Part shown: in pieces, positions 33,231 to 33,732 of the stretch
Numbering within the stretch: position 1 is the stretch's first letter
How the letters are laid out: the number at the start of each line of letters is the position of its first letter
Assembly (NCBI GenBank): GCA_026388545.1
Contig: JAPLJS010000110.1
Span: forward strand, 1 to 33,732
Length of the DNA stretch: 33,732 bases
Origin: Deltaproteobacteria bacterium
GTDB taxonomy: Bacteria; Desulfobacterota; Syntrophia; Syntrophales; UBA2185
Direction of reading: 5' to 3'
The notes under the pieces: model-generated
Database searches by the model: none
What the model was told of the DNA's origin: nothing
What the model saw: only the letters and a program-made list of their open reading frames with translations
Made by a program: the position numbers and the translations under genes

Positions 33231-33732
33231 CTACGCCAAGCGCTCTTCTCCTGAATATACATACCCGGAATTTTTTCGTACATATCCCAGCAGAGTAACA
33301 TGGTATTTTCTGGCGAGGTTTACCGCTGCCGCAGTGGGCGTTGATCGGGACACAAGAACCGGAACGCCGAGTCTGATGACCTTGGTGATGATTTCAGAAG
33401 AAACCCTCCCGCTCACGAACAGCATTCCCTTTTCAACAAGGTTCATTTTATCGTTTCTAAGCATCACGCCTGCTATCTTATCGAAACAGTTGTGCCGTCC
33501 GATATCCTCGTTAAAAACGGAAAATACCTCATGGTGGAATAAGACACTGTGGACCCCGCCGATTTCCCTGTAAATCTCGGAGCGCCGCTCAAACTCCTTC
33601 ATGGATCGCAGTATGTTTTGGAGTGGGAATGTATCCTGACTTGTCACCGGCAGAAATTTGTCATGTTTAAGGGGATTGATGTAGGTAAAGCATTTCCCAC
33701 AACCTGACGTTACGCTGCGCAGACTTTCACAC
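33231..33732 (-). CDS. fdhD: Formate dehydrogenase accessory sulfurtransferase, 3' part
   Basis: The frame is open to the window edge, so the N-terminus is outside. The visible 166 residues include the active-site cysteine loop SVTSGCGKCFTYINPL, then IGGVHSVLF, EDIGRHNCFDKIAG, LFVSGRVSSEI and VPVLVSRSTPTAAAVNLA, all hallmarks of FdhD. FdhD carries sulfur from a cysteine desulfurase to the molybdenum or tungsten bis-MGD cofactor of formate dehydrogenase in the cytoplasm. This implies that the organism makes a Mo/W formate dehydrogenase, as expected for a syntroph or sulfate reducer. A MOSC fragment follows. Confidence 0.93.
   Translation of the reverse strand, partial: CESLRSVTSGCGKCFTYINPLKHDKFLPVTSQDTFPLQNILRSMKEFERRSEIYREIGGVHSVLFHHEVFSVFNEDIGRHNCFDKIAGVMLRNDKMNLVEKGMLFVSGRVSSEIITKVIRLGVPVLVSRSTPTAAAVNLARKYHVTLLGYVRKNSGYVYSGEERLA

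Overview
The window looks like part of a chromosome of an anaerobic, Gram-negative, delta-proteobacterial (Desulfobacterota, perhaps Syntrophales-like) organism. This is inferred from gene content: oxygen-sensitive Fe-S radical-type enzymes (a double-cubane-cluster reductase with its 2-hydroxyacyl-CoA-dehydratase-type activator), a PEP-CTERM exosortase substrate, SBBP/dockerin-like secreted proteins, FdhD, an outer-membrane TolC-type protein and a lipoprotein. No rRNA, intact tRNA, CRISPR array or prophage was seen.

Layout. 1-618 is the 3' end of a PBP7-type D,D-endopeptidase, facing a very long secreted repeat protein on the minus strand (748-6570). That protein has a DUF7948-like N-terminus, a seven-bladed SBBP propeller, an InlB-like domain, ten near-identical 90-residue Ig-like repeats and a dockerin-like end, and it is cut by one in-frame TAG. 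An AT-rich kilobase follows, with a sigma-54 promoter driving a PEP-CTERM protein (7634-8440). From 13111 down to 9148 runs a three-gene minus-strand operon: double-cubane-cluster protein, its ATPase activator, and a fusion of a ferredoxin/CCG (HdrD-like) module to a VTT/TVP38 membrane domain. Then come an IscU/NifU-type scaffold, a flavin oxidoreductase plus acyl-CoA ligase pair, a small gene that appears to be leaderless, and a KimA-like potassium transporter.

From about 19.2 kb on, intact genes alternate with decayed ones: a truncated REP-associated transposase, a QueG-like gene with an internal deletion, a MarR gene that has lost its DNA-binding core, and a MOSC fragment. Intact genes there are a second dockerin-module secreted protein, a complete copper/silver efflux operon (FixH/YtkA-like Met-rich protein, CusC, CusB, CusA), a second QueG-like ferredoxin protein under a MarR-type operator, a self-inhibited Fic protein with an operator in its own promoter, a DUF2846 lipoprotein, and the 3' part of fdhD at the window end.

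How the parts work together. The double-cubane operon probably forms an ATP-driven low-potential reductase whose third gene may bring electrons or an anchor at the membrane; this is the most promising little-described system here. The cus genes export Cu(I)/Ag(I) across both membranes. A palindromic G/C-block repeat is found three times, twice inside operons (between the double-cubane gene and its activator, and between cusB and cusA) and once just after cusA, so it may shape mRNA stability. Several candidate control sites are directly visible: the sigma-54 promoter with five GTAATAC boxes upstream, a consensus sigma-70 promoter ending at a start codon, paired MarR-type operators, and an inverted repeat over the fic promoter.
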